A stretch of 20,942 nucleotides of DNA from Planctomycetaceae bacterium. Lineage in GTDB: Bacteria > Planctomycetota > Planctomycetia > Pirellulales > UBA1268. The DNA lies in the NCBI GenBank assembly GCA_005789975.1, contig SXWC01000079.1, positions 1 through 20,942 on the forward strand, in the 5' to 3' direction. Position numbers and translations under genes: made by a program. The notes beneath the pieces were generated by a model, which was not told the origin of the DNA, searched no databases, and saw nothing but the letters and a program-made list of their open reading frames with translations. Positions 7,455 through 15,159 of the stretch are shown here, piece by piece (position 1 is the stretch's first letter; each line of letters begins with the position of its first letter).

Positions 7455-7466
7455 CTCGAGCGGTCC

Positions 7467-8915
7467 TCACGGTGCGGGGGCCGGATCACGGCCCTGCGAA
7501 CTGTAGACCGGATTGAGGCCCACTCTCCAGGGCCGCGACTCGAGGTCGGCGCCGATCTCGCGGAACCGGCCGTAGAGCCGGCGGCGGAGTTCCTCGACCC
7601 GTGCGGGCTCCGCCGCCGAGAGGTCGCGGGTTTCGCCGGGATCGGCAGTGAGGTCGAAGAGTTCGCGGACGCCGGTCTCCATCGTGCACACGAGCTTCCA
7701 GCCATCGGGCGTGACGATGCACCGCTTGTAGGTGTATTCCCGGTAGTCGGTCTCGGCGAAGCAGTCACGGCGGGCCGGCTCGCCGCGCATCGCGGGCACG
7801 AGGCTCGTGCCCCGCAGCTGCCGCCGCAGCCCCGCGGGAGCATCGACGTCGAGAAGGTCGATGATCGTCGGCATCACGTCGATGCTGCTGACCCTGTCGG
7901 TGACGACCCGGCCGCGGGCAGGTCCGGGCAGCCGCACGACCAGCGGCACCCGGAGCAGCTCGTCGTAGAGCGTGAAGCCGTGGTCAAACCGGCGGTGCTC
8001 GTAGAGCTCGGTGCCGTGATCCGAGCTGATCACGAACACCGTCTTGTCGGTGAGCCCGAGCCGCTCGAACTCCTCGAGGAAGCGACCGAAGCAGGCATCG
8101 GCGCGGTTCACCTTCTCGTCGTAGATCGCCCGCCAGAACCGCACGTCGGCGTCGCGGAGCGTGAGCCGCCCCCGGTCGAGCCCCTCCTCCCGCAGCATCT
8201 CCTGTTCGACCACCGAGCCCGTGAACCGCCGGTCGTAGTCGGGATCGACGAAGCGGTAGTCGTAGCCGTCGGCGGGCATGCTCTGGCCATGCACGTCGTA
8301 GCCGTGCAGGAACAGGAAGAACCGGCGGTGCCGATTGGCCCGCAGCCAGACGAGGGCCTCGGGCACGCTCCGCTCCAGGCTGCCGAACGTGTTCTTCTCG
8401 TGGAAGTAGACGTCGAAGCCCTGCTCGTAGCCGAAGCCGCCGCTCACGCCCGCGTTGCCGGTGAATCCGCCCGTGGCGTAGCCGGCACCGCGGAGGACTT
8501 CGGCCAGCGTGGCGAGCTGCGGGGCCCGCTCCCTGAGGGTGGCCAGTCGCCGCTCGTTGGGGCCGTAAGCCGCGAACTTGTTCGTCATCCGGTGCTCGGA
8601 GGGATAGACGCCGGTGAACCACGACATCGTCGAGGGCACCGTCCACGACGCCACCGCCCGCGCCTGCGTGAAACTCACCCCCTCACGCGCCAGCGAATCG
8701 ATCGTGGGCGTCACCGTGCGCGGGTTGCCCAGGCAGCCGACATGGGCGGCCTGGAGGGCGTCAAAGCTCACGAACACGAGGTTGTGATCCTTGAAGGACC
8801 AGGACACATCCTCCTCGCAGCGGCAATCAGCGCACCGGGCCGTCACGACCACGGCGACCAGCGTCAGCAGCGGCCCGGCGGCCCGGCGAGCCTTCGTCCG
8901 CGGTGGCGACCTCAT
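7467..8915 (-). CDS. Sulfatase-superfamily protein with Thr in place of the formylglycine precursor
   Basis: 482 residues. The N-terminus has a basic region and a hydrophobic stretch (LLTLVAVVVTA, 17-27), so it is probably exported; a lipobox is not convincing. The fold is recognisable from LVFVSFDAL (metal ligand D52), the active-site segment WTVPSTMSWFTGVYPSEH (91-108), LHGYDVHG (203-210), ISSDHGTELYEH (D299, H300) and TPDGWKLV. In type I sulfatases the active-site pattern is (C/S)-x-P-S-R; here it reads T92-V-P-S-T, so the residue oxidised to formylglycine and the following Arg are both absent. Thr-nucleophile members of the superfamily include phosphotransferases and phosphodiesterases, so desulfation is doubtful. 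Its ATG overlaps the SUMF1 gene stop by 4 bp. Confidence 0.9.
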   Translation of the reverse strand: MRSPPRTKARRAAGPLLTLVAVVVTARCADCRCEEDVSWSFKDHNLVFVSFDALQAAHVGCLGNPRTVTPTIDSLAREGVSFTQARAVASWTVPSTMSWFTGVYPSEHRMTNKFAAYGPNERRLATLRERAPQLATLAEVLRGAGYATGGFTGNAGVSGGFGYEQGFDVYFHEKNTFGSLERSVPEALVWLRANRHRRFFLFLHGYDVHGQSMPADGYDYRFVDPDYDRRFTGSVVEQEMLREEGLDRGRLTLRDADVRFWRAIYDEKVNRADACFGRFLEEFERLGLTDKTVFVISSDHGTELYEHRRFDHGFTLYDELLRVPLVVRLPGPARGRVVTDRVSSIDVMPTIIDLLDVDAPAGLRRQLRGTSLVPAMRGEPARRDCFAETDYREYTYKRCIVTPDGWKLVCTMETGVRELFDLTADPGETRDLSAAEPARVEELRRRLYGRFREIGADLESRPWRVGLNPVYSSQGRDPAPAP

Positions 8916-9874
8916 GGCGAAGGGGTGCGGGCCACACGGAAGCCCGTTTCATAGGACCGCTCGCCGGGGACACGGAAGAACCGGCTGGCCGCTCGGCAGC
9001 GGAGTTCGTTGGTGAGCCACGAGCCGCCGCGGGCCAGTTCGTGGTCTCCTCCCCGCGGCCCCGGGAGGGCGGCGGCGGGCCGTTCCCCGGACCACTCCCA
9101 GCACCACTCGGCCACGTTGCCATGCATGTCATGCAGGCCCCAGGCATTCGCCGGATAGGATCCCACGGCCGCAGTCCGGGCGAGGTCCTGCCAAGGCTTT
9201 TGCTCGCCGTACATTCCTGCCTCCATCGACGGCTGGCAGTTCGCGTCCTTCCGCCCGGTCAGGTCGCCATAGTGGAATGGCGTCGTGGTCCCGGCCCGGC
9301 AGGCGTATTCCCATTCTGCCTCGGTCGGCAGCCGGTAGCCGTCGCCGCCGAGCACGACCACGTCGGCCCGCTCGATCGACCCATCCTCGCGACGCCCCAC
9401 GTCGTCGAGCCGGTAGGCGGGGGCGTAGCCGTCCCTCGCGCCCAGCCGATTGCAGAACTCGATCGCGTCGAAGCAGGAAATCCGCTCCACGGGGTGACGC
9501 CCCGTCTCCCGCCCGGCGACCCGCTCCCTCCCCTCGCCCGTGGCCGCGAACGAGGAGGGGTTCCGCTCCATGACCTCCGCGTATTCGTCCTGTGTGACCT
9601 CGTGCACTCCGAGATAGAACGGCCGCGTGATCGTGATTCGTCGCGGCGTCTCGTCCGGCTGACGGCCACGCTCCCCTGGCGGCGAACCCATCTCGAACTC
9701 CCCGGCCGGCACGAGCACGAACGACATCCCGGTGGCGGTGCTGGTGGACTCCTCGGGCAGCGCGGGATCGGCGCGGCCGGCGGACGCCGCCAGCGCGGGA
9801 TCGGCGCGGCCGGCGGACGCCGCCAGCGTGACGAGCACGGCGACCCACGGGATGAACGGCGACCGGATGATCAT
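8912..9874 (-). CDS. FGE-sulfatase (SUMF1/EgtB/PvdO fold) domain protein, exported
   Basis: 320 residues from the ATG at 9874, chosen because it opens a clear signal peptide (MIIRSPFIPWVAVLVTLAASAGRA); an in-frame ATG at 9916 would add 14 residues, and neither has a strong ribosome site. Residues about 50-318 are the SUMF1 domain: FVLVPAGEFEMGSP, HEVTQDEYAEVM, PVERISCFDAIEFCNRL, YRLPTEAEWEYACRAG, GLHDMHGNVAEWCWEW, ARGGSWL and GFRVAR. True formylglycine-generating enzymes carry a catalytic Cys pair in a segment like CHxSYCxRYR after GGS; here that loop is shortened to GGSWLTNELRC with one Cys (about residue 293). That is the pattern of non-FGE members. It may bind or modify something else. First gene of the operon; 4-bp overlap with the sulfatase-like gene. 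Confidence 0.85.
   Translation of the reverse strand: MIIRSPFIPWVAVLVTLAASAGRADPALAASAGRADPALPEESTSTATGMSFVLVPAGEFEMGSPPGERGRQPDETPRRITITRPFYLGVHEVTQDEYAEVMERNPSSFAATGEGRERVAGRETGRHPVERISCFDAIEFCNRLGARDGYAPAYRLDDVGRREDGSIERADVVVLGGDGYRLPTEAEWEYACRAGTTTPFHYGDLTGRKDANCQPSMEAGMYGEQKPWQDLARTAAVGSYPANAWGLHDMHGNVAEWCWEWSGERPAAALPGPRGGDHELARGGSWLTNELRCRAASRFFRVPGERSYETGFRVARTPSP
9758..9823 (-). repeat. Perfect 33-bp tandem duplication at the signal-peptide cleavage region
   Basis: Units 9758-9790 and 9791-9823 are identical. They encode ASAGRADPAL plus one Ala twice, just at the predicted signal-peptidase site of the SUMF1-domain protein, so the likely cleavage site (AGRA-DP) is present in duplicate. 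Zero divergence implies a very recent event, if the assembly is right. Confidence 0.9.
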
Positions 9875-9916
9875 GTGCCACACACGCCCGGGAGGGTGCA
9901 CCAGGGAGATCGGCAT

Positions 9917-10389
9917 CTCTCTCGCTGTCCGCGGACAAAGTCATCCATGACGCCTGCCCACTCGATCGATCGGGGGAAACGCCGGGGTTTTCCGCGGTGG
10001 ATGGTCGTCGCGTCGTGCCCAGGCAGACCTGTTCCAAGGTCTGCCTGCCACGGGATCCTTCGAGGATAGCCCGGTCGGTGGCGATACCACAATCATCCCC
10101 TCCCGGTCGCAAGGCGATTCATCCGCCGGAGAACCAAAGATTCCGGGACCTTCGGGGGGCCCCCTGCCGGCCCGAGGCGAAAACGAGCGGTCAGCCGACC
10201 GATTGCCCCCGTGCCGGGACTGCGGCCCATGAGCGGTCTGGGCGGGGTGCCGTTGGATTTTCACCCGCTTGAAGGCAGAATCATGCCGCGGGTCGCAGGG
10301 CAGGCGGGATGAACGGCTGCGGCGGTTCCGATCCTTGTTCACGACACTCGACGACGTTCAGGACACCCGACCCCCCCGAGCGAGCACGC
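9917..10389. other. Divergent intergenic region between the sulfatase-like and rhamnose operons
   Basis: Both flanking operons are transcribed outward, so their promoters should lie here, but no convincing -35/-10 pair stands out in the GC-rich sequence. The one clear structure is the inverted repeat at 10020-10047. Several frames stay open, but none has a ribosome site or recognisable product. Confidence 0.5.
10020..10047. promoter_or_regulatory. Perfect 11-bp inverted repeat between divergent operons
   Basis: CAGGCAGACCT (10020-10030), spacer GTTCCA, AGGTCTGCCTG (10037-10047). It lies between two divergent operons and has no T-run on either side, so an operator for a dimeric regulator or a stable RNA hairpin is more likely than a terminator. 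No regulator gene is in the window to link to it. Confidence 0.4.
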
Positions 10390-11655
10390 ATGCCCACAGC
10401 GAAACAGATCGAGGCCTCCTACAAACTCGCCCGTGAGCGGTACGACGCCCTCGGCGTCAACGTCGAGAAGGCGTGCGCGGCCCTCGCGAAGATACCCGTC
10501 TCGCTCCATTGCTGGCAGGGAGACGACGTGGGCGGATTCGAGAACCAGGGCGGCACGGTGGGCGGCGGACTCGCCGTCACCGGCAACTATCCCGGCCGGG
10601 CCCGCACGCCGGACGAGTTGCGAGGCGACCTCGACGCGGCGCTCGCGGTCATTCCGGGGAAGCACCGGCTCAATCTCCATGCCTTCTATGGCGAGTTCGG
10701 CGGCAAGAAGGTCGATCGCGACCAGATCGACGCCGCGCACTTCGCCAACTGGATCTCGTGGGCCAAGAGCCGCGGGGTGGGGCTCGACTTCAACCCGACC
10801 TGCTTTTCGCACCCCAAGGCCGCCGACGGCTTCACCCTCTCCCATGCCGACCGTGGAATCCGGAAGTTTTGGATCGAGCACTGCCGCCGTTCGCGCGAGA
10901 TCGGCGCGGCGATGGGCAAGGCGCTGGGCACCCCCTGCGTGACGAATGTCTGGGTGCCGGACGGCTTCAAAGACACGCCCGCCGACCGGCTCGCGCCGCG
11001 CGAGCGTCTGGCCGAATCGCTTGACGCCGTGTTCGAGAAGCCGCTCTCCCCGAAATACAACCTCGACGCGGTCGAGCCGAAGCTCTTCGGGATCGGCAGC
11101 GAGAGCTGCACGGTCGGATCGAGTGAGTTTTACCTGGGCTACTGCGTCACGCGAAAGAAACTGCTCTGCCTCGATGCGGGCCACTACCACCCCACCGAGA
11201 GCATCTCCGACAAGATCTCGAGCGTGCTTGTCTACCTGCCGGAAATCCTCCTGCATGTGAGCCGCGGCGTTCGCTGGGACAGCGATCACGTGGTGACGCT
11301 GACCGACGACCTCCTGGCGATCGCCCGCGAGATCGTCGCCTGCGGCGACCCGGCGCGGGTGCACATCGGCCTCGACTATTTCGACGCGAGCATCAACCGG
11401 ATCGCCGCCTGGGCGATCGGCACGCGAAACATGCTCCGCGCGCTTTTGATCGCGCTGCTGGAGCCGCCGGCGATCCGCAAGGCCGAGAAGGAGGGCGACC
11501 TCACGGCCCGGCTCGCCTTGCAGGAGGAGGCCAAGAGCCTGCCCTTCGGGGCGGTCTGGGACCACTACTGCCACGCCAGGAACGTGCCGGTCGGCGAGGC
11601 TTGGCTCGACGACGTGCGGAAGTACGAGAAACTCGTCACGGGGAAGCGGACATGA
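10390..11655 (+). CDS. rhaA: L-rhamnose isomerase
   Basis: 421 residues, close to the family length (E. coli RhaA is 419). It converts L-rhamnose to L-rhamnulose (EC 5.3.1.14), a cytoplasmic metal-dependent TIM-barrel enzyme and the first step of rhamnose catabolism. The ATG at 10390 opens the conserved start ([22 protein letters not shown]). Recognisable stretches include [81 protein letters not shown] and [14 protein letters not shown], which hold the Glu, His and Asp metal and catalytic residues. Its stop overlaps the next ATG (ATGA), so the permease is translationally coupled. Rhamnulokinase and aldolase genes are not within the window. Confidence 0.97.
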   Translation: MPTAKQIEASYKLARERYDALGVNVEKACAALAKIPVSLHCWQGDDVGGFENQGGTVGGGLAVTGNYPGRARTPDELRGDLDAALAVIPGKHRLNLHAFYGEFGGKKVDRDQIDAAHFANWISWAKSRGVGLDFNPTCFSHPKAADGFTLSHADRGIRKFWIEHCRRSREIGAAMGKALGTPCVTNVWVPDGFKDTPADRLAPRERLAESLDAVFEKPLSPKYNLDAVEPKLFGIGSESCTVGSSEFYLGYCVTRKKLLCLDAGHYHPTESISDKISSVLVYLPEILLHVSRGVRWDSDHVVTLTDDLLAIAREIVACGDPARVHIGLDYFDASINRIAAWAIGTRNMLRALLIALLEPPAIRKAEKEGDLTARLALQEEAKSLPFGAVWDHYCHARNVPVGEAWLDDVRKYEKLVTGKRT

Positions 11656-13052
11656 GCGAACTGATGAAGGACGTCGAGGAACTCGAGCACGACGCGGGTT
11701 CCGAGTATGAACGGCGGCGGGTGCCACAGAAGGCCCTCAAGGGGCCCAGCGCCTTCTGGGGCATGTATGCCGGCGAACATACCGCCGGCACCGAGTTCAT
11801 GATCGGCCCGCTGTTCGTGAAGTGGGGCGCCGACGCCTTCAGCCTTCTCGTCGGCCTGTTCATCGGCAATCTCCTGGCCGTGCTCACCTGGCGGTATCTC
11901 ACCGCCGCGATCGCCTGCGACGAGCGGCTCACGCTTTATTACAAGCTGGAAAAGATTGCCGGTGGCCTGCTGGTGAAGCTCTACAACCTGGCCAATGGCC
12001 TGCTTTTCTGTTTTCTCGCCGGCTCGATGATCACGGTCTCGGCCACGGCGGTGGGACCGTTTTTTCCCGCCGGCACGATCGAGATGCCGACCTTCCAGTC
12101 CACCATGCCGACCGGTCCGGCCTGGATCGTCTCCTGCGTCGTGATCGGGTTGGCGATGACGCTCGTGGCGCTCAAGGGCTACGGCGTGGTCGCCCAGGTG
12201 GGGCACTACGCCGCACCCTGGATGTTTCTCGTGTTCGTGGCCTGCGCGATGGTCACGCTCGGCCGGCTCGGCACGGCCGATCTCTGGGCCCTCCTGACTC
12301 CGGCCGAGGGCACGCAGCAATCGATCTCCTTCCTCGGCATCGTGTTCTTCGCCTGGTTCTGCAACGCGGCGATGCACATCGGCATGGCCGACCTCTCGGT
12401 GCTGCGGTTTGCCAGGAAGCCCAGTGCCGGCTGGGCGAGCGGTTCGGGGATGTTTCTCGGGCACTATATCGCGTGGATCTGCGCGGCCCTGCTGCTCATC
12501 TATTGGGTGCGACGGCATGGTGTCGATCCGCAGGTGGGCAAGGATCCCGGCACGATGGTGAATGACGCCGTCGGCCGGGCCGGCCTCATCTGTGTGATCA
12601 TTGCCGGCTGGACGACGGCCAACCCCACGATCTACCGGGCCGGCCTGGCCTTCCAGGCGATGATCCCGGGCATCGGTCGCGCCGCGGCCACGATGCTGGC
12701 GGGCGGACTTTGCATTGCGGCGGGCATTTTCCCCGCCTTTGCGATGAACCTGCTCGACTTCGTGGGCATCTACGGCACGATCCTCGCCCCGATCGGCGGA
12801 ATCATCGTGGTGGATCACTTCTTCGCCGACACGTTCGGCATTCCGCGGGATCCGGCCGAACGCAGCGGCTCGGCGTTCAATGTCAGCGTTCTGATGGCGT
12901 GGCTCGTGCCGGTGGCCGTGGCGATGTGGCTCTACAAGACGCAGGGGGTGTTTGCCTCGTACCTGCCGCTGCCCTGCACGATCGCCTGCGGCCTCATTTA
13001 CATCGTGCTCTCGAAGATGGCCGCCCGCGAGGCCATTCCGGTACGCGTCTGA
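11652..13052 (+). CDS. NCS1-like (purine/cytosine permease-type) membrane transporter, candidate L-rhamnose importer
   Basis: 466 residues from the ATG at 11652, which overlaps the rhaA stop by 4 bp. About 12 hydrophobic segments; loops typical of NCS1/cytosine-permease relatives include the N-terminal [20 protein letters not shown], the [20 protein letters not shown] stretch, [38 protein letters not shown] and [21 protein letters not shown]1 proteins are inner-membrane symporters, usually for nucleobases, hydantoins or vitamins. The overlap with rhaA and the absence of other transport genes in the cluster suggest a sugar role, most simply rhamnose uptake, but that is inference from position only. 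A nucleobase substrate cannot be excluded. Confidence 0.85.
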   Translation: MSELMKDVEELEHDAGSEYERRRVPQKALKGPSAFWGMYAGEHTAGTEFMIGPLFVKWGADAFSLLVGLFIGNLLAVLTWRYLTAAIACDERLTLYYKLEKIAGGLLVKLYNLANGLLFCFLAGSMITVSATAVGPFFPAGTIEMPTFQSTMPTGPAWIVSCVVIGLAMTLVALKGYGVVAQVGHYAAPWMFLVFVACAMVTLGRLGTADLWALLTPAEGTQQSISFLGIVFFAWFCNAAMHIGMADLSVLRFARKPSAGWASGSGMFLGHYIAWICAALLLIYWVRRHGVDPQVGKDPGTMVNDAVGRAGLICVIIAGWTTANPTIYRAGLAFQAMIPGIGRAAATMLAGGLCIAAGIFPAFAMNLLDFVGIYGTILAPIGGIIVVDHFFADTFGIPRDPAERSGSAFNVSVLMAWLVPVAVAMWLYKTQGVFASYLPLPCTIACGLIYIVLSKMAAREAIPVRV

Positions 13053-13079
13053 ACCCCTGAGCCAAGGAGACATCACACC

Positions 13080-13277
13080 ATGAAGATGGCCGCCACAACG
13101 GTCGGGCTCCTCGCGCTGGCCGGCACGATCGTGCCGCCGGCAGTGTTCATGATTCAATCCATCGCCGCAGGGCAGGGAGCGTCGCCGGCTTTCCCGCTCG
13201 ACACGGTGAAGGCGATCATGCTCGTCTCGACGATCGCCTGGTTTGCGGCCGCCCCCTTCTGGATGAAGGTGGAGTGA
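13080..13277 (+). CDS. Small two-span membrane protein of the rhamnose cluster
   Basis: 65 residues. The ATG at 13080 has AAGGAGA at 13064-13070 (9-nt spacer), the best ribosome site in this operon. Two hydrophobic stretches are visible, residues 5-28 (VGLLALAGTIVPPAVFMIQS) and 44-62 (VKAIMLVSTIAWFAAAPFW), joined by a short Gly/Ser/Pro loop. It lies 27 bp after the permease. No family recognised. Position and size suggest an accessory subunit of the permease, like the small membrane subunits of some other transporters, but this is inference. Confidence 0.75.
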   Translation: MKMAATTVGLLALAGTIVPPAVFMIQSIAAGQGASPAFPLDTVKAIMLVSTIAWFAAAPFWMKVE

Positions 13278-13315
13278 CGAACGGGGCCGGTGGTTCGTGA
13301 GCGATGTTTCAGCGC

Positions 13316-13334
13316 CGCCAGCGGGACGCTGGCG
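13316..13334 (+). other. Hairpin 39 bp after the rhamnose operon
   Basis: CGCCAGC (13316-13322), loop GGGAC, GCTGGCG (13328-13334), seven perfect pairs. No T-run follows, so it may protect the 3' end or do nothing. Confidence 0.35.
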
Positions 13335-13397
13335 CGGGGAGCATCGAGCACGTCATGCACGTGCAACTGGCCAATGAGCTCGCTGCTCACGCCTTGG

Positions 13398-13422
13398 CCG
13401 CGGTTCGACAGCCGCATTTTTT
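13398..13422 (+). terminator. Possible intrinsic terminator of the rhamnose operon
   Basis: GCGG (13400-13403), short loop, CCGC (13412-13415), A, then six T (13417-13422). The T-run is rare in this GC-rich sequence, but the stem is only 4-5 pairs, so this is weak. Confidence 0.35.
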
Positions 13423-13455
13423 CGAGGGTGGCGGAAGTCACCCGTTGCGTGGGTC

Positions 13456-13588
13456 GGGGGTGCCCACGCCCCGTCGCCGGACGTTCGCTGCGGGCATCGT
13501 GCCCTCCGCTCACTCGGATGCAGACGGCGCTGCGCAATCCTTGCTTCGCTTGTCTGCATACGCCGGCTCGCGGGGCATGGGCACCCCC
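13456..13588 (-). repeat. 133-bp structured palindromic element, copy R2 (inverted relative to R1)
   Basis: Reverse complement of the same element as 3799-3931, equal length, ungapped, about 85 percent identical. Outer stem GGGGGTGCCCA/TGGGCACCCCC is perfect here. The inner stem is TGCAGAC/GTCTGCA (13519-13525 with 13552-13558) where R1 has TGCCGCC/GGCGGCA, and the side hairpin is GGGC-ACGAT-GCCC where R1 has GGCC-ACGAA-GGCC. It lies between the rhamnose operon and the convergent 13794-14138 gene. No target-site duplication is evident by eye. Confidence 0.8.
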
Positions 13589-13639
13589 TCCCGCGGCCTG
13601 ATTCGGCCGGCGCGGCGGTTCGCTCGATCGCCTTGCGGC

Positions 13640-13751
13640 CCAAAGCCCTCCGGCCCAACGGTGGCCCGGGTGTCGGCGAGTGGGCATCTTCGACGGCCGC
13701 CGTGATGGCGGCCGGGCGGGCGCGGCGAACCTCGGCTTCGCCCCGCCCGAC
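13640..13751. other. Hairpin-rich non-coding stretch beside element R2
   Basis: Contains CGGCCGCC-GTGAT-GGCGGCCG (13694-13714, eight perfect pairs), then GGCGAA/TTCGCC with flanking GGGCGGG/CCCGCCC-type pairing (about 13714-13749). A GCCCTCCGG-containing stretch at about 13648-13670 resembles the terminator stem at 13756-13786. No gene on either strand is convincing. Confidence 0.5.
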
Positions 13752-13786
13752 AAAAGCCCTCCGGGGCCATGGATGGCCCGGAGGGC
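13752..13786 (-). terminator. Intrinsic terminator of the small secreted-protein gene
   Basis: On the minus strand: GCCCTCCGG-GCC, loop ATCCAT, GGC-C-CCGGAGGGC, then TTTT. About 12 pairs with one bulged base, starting 7 bp after the stop at 13794. This is the clearest intrinsic terminator in the window. Confidence 0.8.
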
Positions 13787-13793
13787 GCTCAAT

Positions 13794-14138
13794 TCAGAAC
13801 ACGTCCAGATTGAAGTGGTGGCCGTGGTGGTAGCGGCGCGACTTCGGGTATTCGTTGTGCCAGTCGCGGTTGTAGACCGGCGTCCGCATTTCCTGTGGAT
13901 AGCGGTGATAGAGGTCGTTCGCCGACTGCATGTAGCCGTCGTGGTAGAAGTTCTGCGGATACCACACGTAGGGATAGTGGTAGAGCCGGTTCCAGTCCTG
14001 GGCGTTGTAGGAGTTGCCCCACTGGCGACCGTAGGCCTGTGTGCCCGCGCCGGCGGGCGGTTGGGCGGCCGCGTCGGCGGCTGAAAAACAGAGCAACGCC
14101 AGGGCGGTGAGCGCCCCGGCGGCAAGATGCCGTGTCAT
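13794..14138 (-). CDS. Small secreted Tyr/His-rich protein
   Basis: 114 residues with a clear signal peptide (MTRHLAAGALTALALLCFSAADAAAQ, cleavage about 24-26). The mature part is rich in Tyr, His, Asn and Arg, with repeated Y-[HP]-Y-P and W-x-x-x-Y-like patterns (DWNRLYHYPYVWYPQNFY, YNRDWHNEYPKSRRYHHGHH). ATG at 14138 preceded by AGGGGGA at a good distance; a strong terminator follows. No enzyme family is recognised. Aromatic/His-rich composition suits a surface or metal-binding structural protein; function unknown. Similar small exported proteins are, from memory, common in planctomycetes. Confidence 0.8.
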   Translation of the reverse strand: MTRHLAAGALTALALLCFSAADAAAQPPAGAGTQAYGRQWGNSYNAQDWNRLYHYPYVWYPQNFYHDGYMQSANDLYHRYPQEMRTPVYNRDWHNEYPKSRRYHHGHHFNLDVF

Positions 14139-14222
14139 CGGATTTTCCCCCTGAGAGTCCAGCTTCAGAGGGAATATCGGCCGACCCTACGACCGTTCTT
14201 CACGGAAAATCCCGCAGGGTCA

Positions 14223-14238
14223 CGCGGGGCTGCCCGCG
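14223..14238. other. Short inverted repeat between the MBL and secreted-protein genes
   Basis: CGCGGG-GCTG-CCCGCG, six perfect pairs, flanked on both sides by GTCAC. It is 12 bp beyond the MBL stop at 14250. On the minus strand a related CCCGC/GCGGG pairing is followed by ATTTTCC, so a weak terminator or an operator are both possible. Confidence 0.3.
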
Positions 14239-14249
14239 GTCACGTTCCC

Positions 14250-15050
14250 TCAGGACCGGCGGGGTTTTGCGTCGGGGAAGGTGCCCTCGGCGAGCTCTCG
14301 GTCCCAGTCGTCCATCAACGGCCAGTGCGGCGCGCAGGTGCCGAAGTCGGCGAGGTTGAGATAGCCCTTGAGGCGGGCGATCGTGGCCGCCAGGAGGCGG
14401 TCATCCTTCCGGAAGATCGGGCCGTGGCTGGGGAGCAGCCATTCCACGTCGCTGGCGGCGATCCGCTCGAGCGACGTGATGAACGACGGAATGTCGCTGC
14501 CGTGGTGGGCGTCGATCGCCCCCACGGACCCGTCGCGGTAGATGTTGTCGCCCGAGAGCAGAAGATTGCCGGTGCGGAAGGCGAGCTGGCTGTCGGTGTG
14601 TCCGGGCGTGAGCCAGACCTCGAGGGACCGGCCGCCGATCTCGATCGAGTCGCCGTCGCCGATGATGCGATCAACCTTCACGGCCGGCATCTCGAGGTGC
14701 ACGTTCTGGGCCTCGATCTCCGCGAACGTCTTGATCCGGTCGCCTGATTCGAGCGACGGTACGGCCTTCGCGTGGGCGAGCACGGGCGACTTGAGGATTG
14801 CCTTGGCCTTGGCGAGCCCCTGGATGTGATCGACGTCGGCGTGGGTGGCGACGAGCGCGCGACACTGCGAGAGCGGGAAGTCCATCTGGCGGACGAGCTC
14901 GATGATCTCGTCCACGCTCTCCTCGTAGCCGATGTCGATCAGGGCCCAGTCCCGGTCGTCGTAGACGAGGTAGACGTTGCAGCCGATCCGCCAGCCGGCC
15001 TGGTAGTTCATTTCAATCACACCGGGAAATACGGGGCGGCGTTCGAGCAT
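14250..15050 (-). CDS. MBL-fold metallohydrolase
   Basis: 266 residues from the ATG at 15050; an internal ATG at 15011 (MNYQAGWRIGCNVYLV) is an alternative, and neither has a strong ribosome site. Metallo-beta-lactamase-fold signatures in order: H70-A-D72-V-D74-H75, TPGHTDSQ (H151), LLLSGDNIY (D168) and LLPSHGP (H209). The usual HxHxDH motif here reads HxDxDH, a variant that changes one ligand of metal site 1. The core resembles glyoxalase II-like and quorum-lactonase-like hydrolases. No signal peptide, so cytoplasmic. Divergent from the GTPase operon. Substrate unknown. Confidence 0.9.
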   Translation of the reverse strand: MLERRPVFPGVIEMNYQAGWRIGCNVYLVYDDRDWALIDIGYEESVDEIIELVRQMDFPLSQCRALVATHADVDHIQGLAKAKAILKSPVLAHAKAVPSLESGDRIKTFAEIEAQNVHLEMPAVKVDRIIGDGDSIEIGGRSLEVWLTPGHTDSQLAFRTGNLLLSGDNIYRDGSVGAIDAHHGSDIPSFITSLERIAASDVEWLLPSHGPIFRKDDRLLAATIARLKGYLNLADFGTCAPHWPLMDDWDRELAEGTFPDAKPRRS

Positions 15051-15159
15051 GGCGGAAGCGGGGCTGCGGAGGGCGGATTTGCGGGGAAATCCCGCGGAAG
15101 ACACACTTGGTCGGGGATTGGCCCCGCACACCGTCCCGAGTCTAGGGCGTCGGCATGGC

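Noticed and set aside
5067..7516. Long open frames on both strands across the OPT transporter gene
   Set aside because: Charged, low-complexity shadow frames; the 621-residue frame has a clear membrane-transporter sequence.
11565..13157. 530-residue minus-strand open frame opposite the NCS1-like permease
   Set aside because: His/Arg/Gly-rich antisense shadow of a membrane protein, with no ribosome site or domain.
13154..14125. 323-residue minus-strand open frame crossing element R2 and the small secreted-protein gene
   Set aside because: It runs through a strong terminator and structured repeat and overlaps the better-supported 114-residue gene in another frame. The related open frame across R1 and R2 (HAPRAGVCRQAK) was considered as a protein fragment, but compensatory stem changes explain the conservation better.
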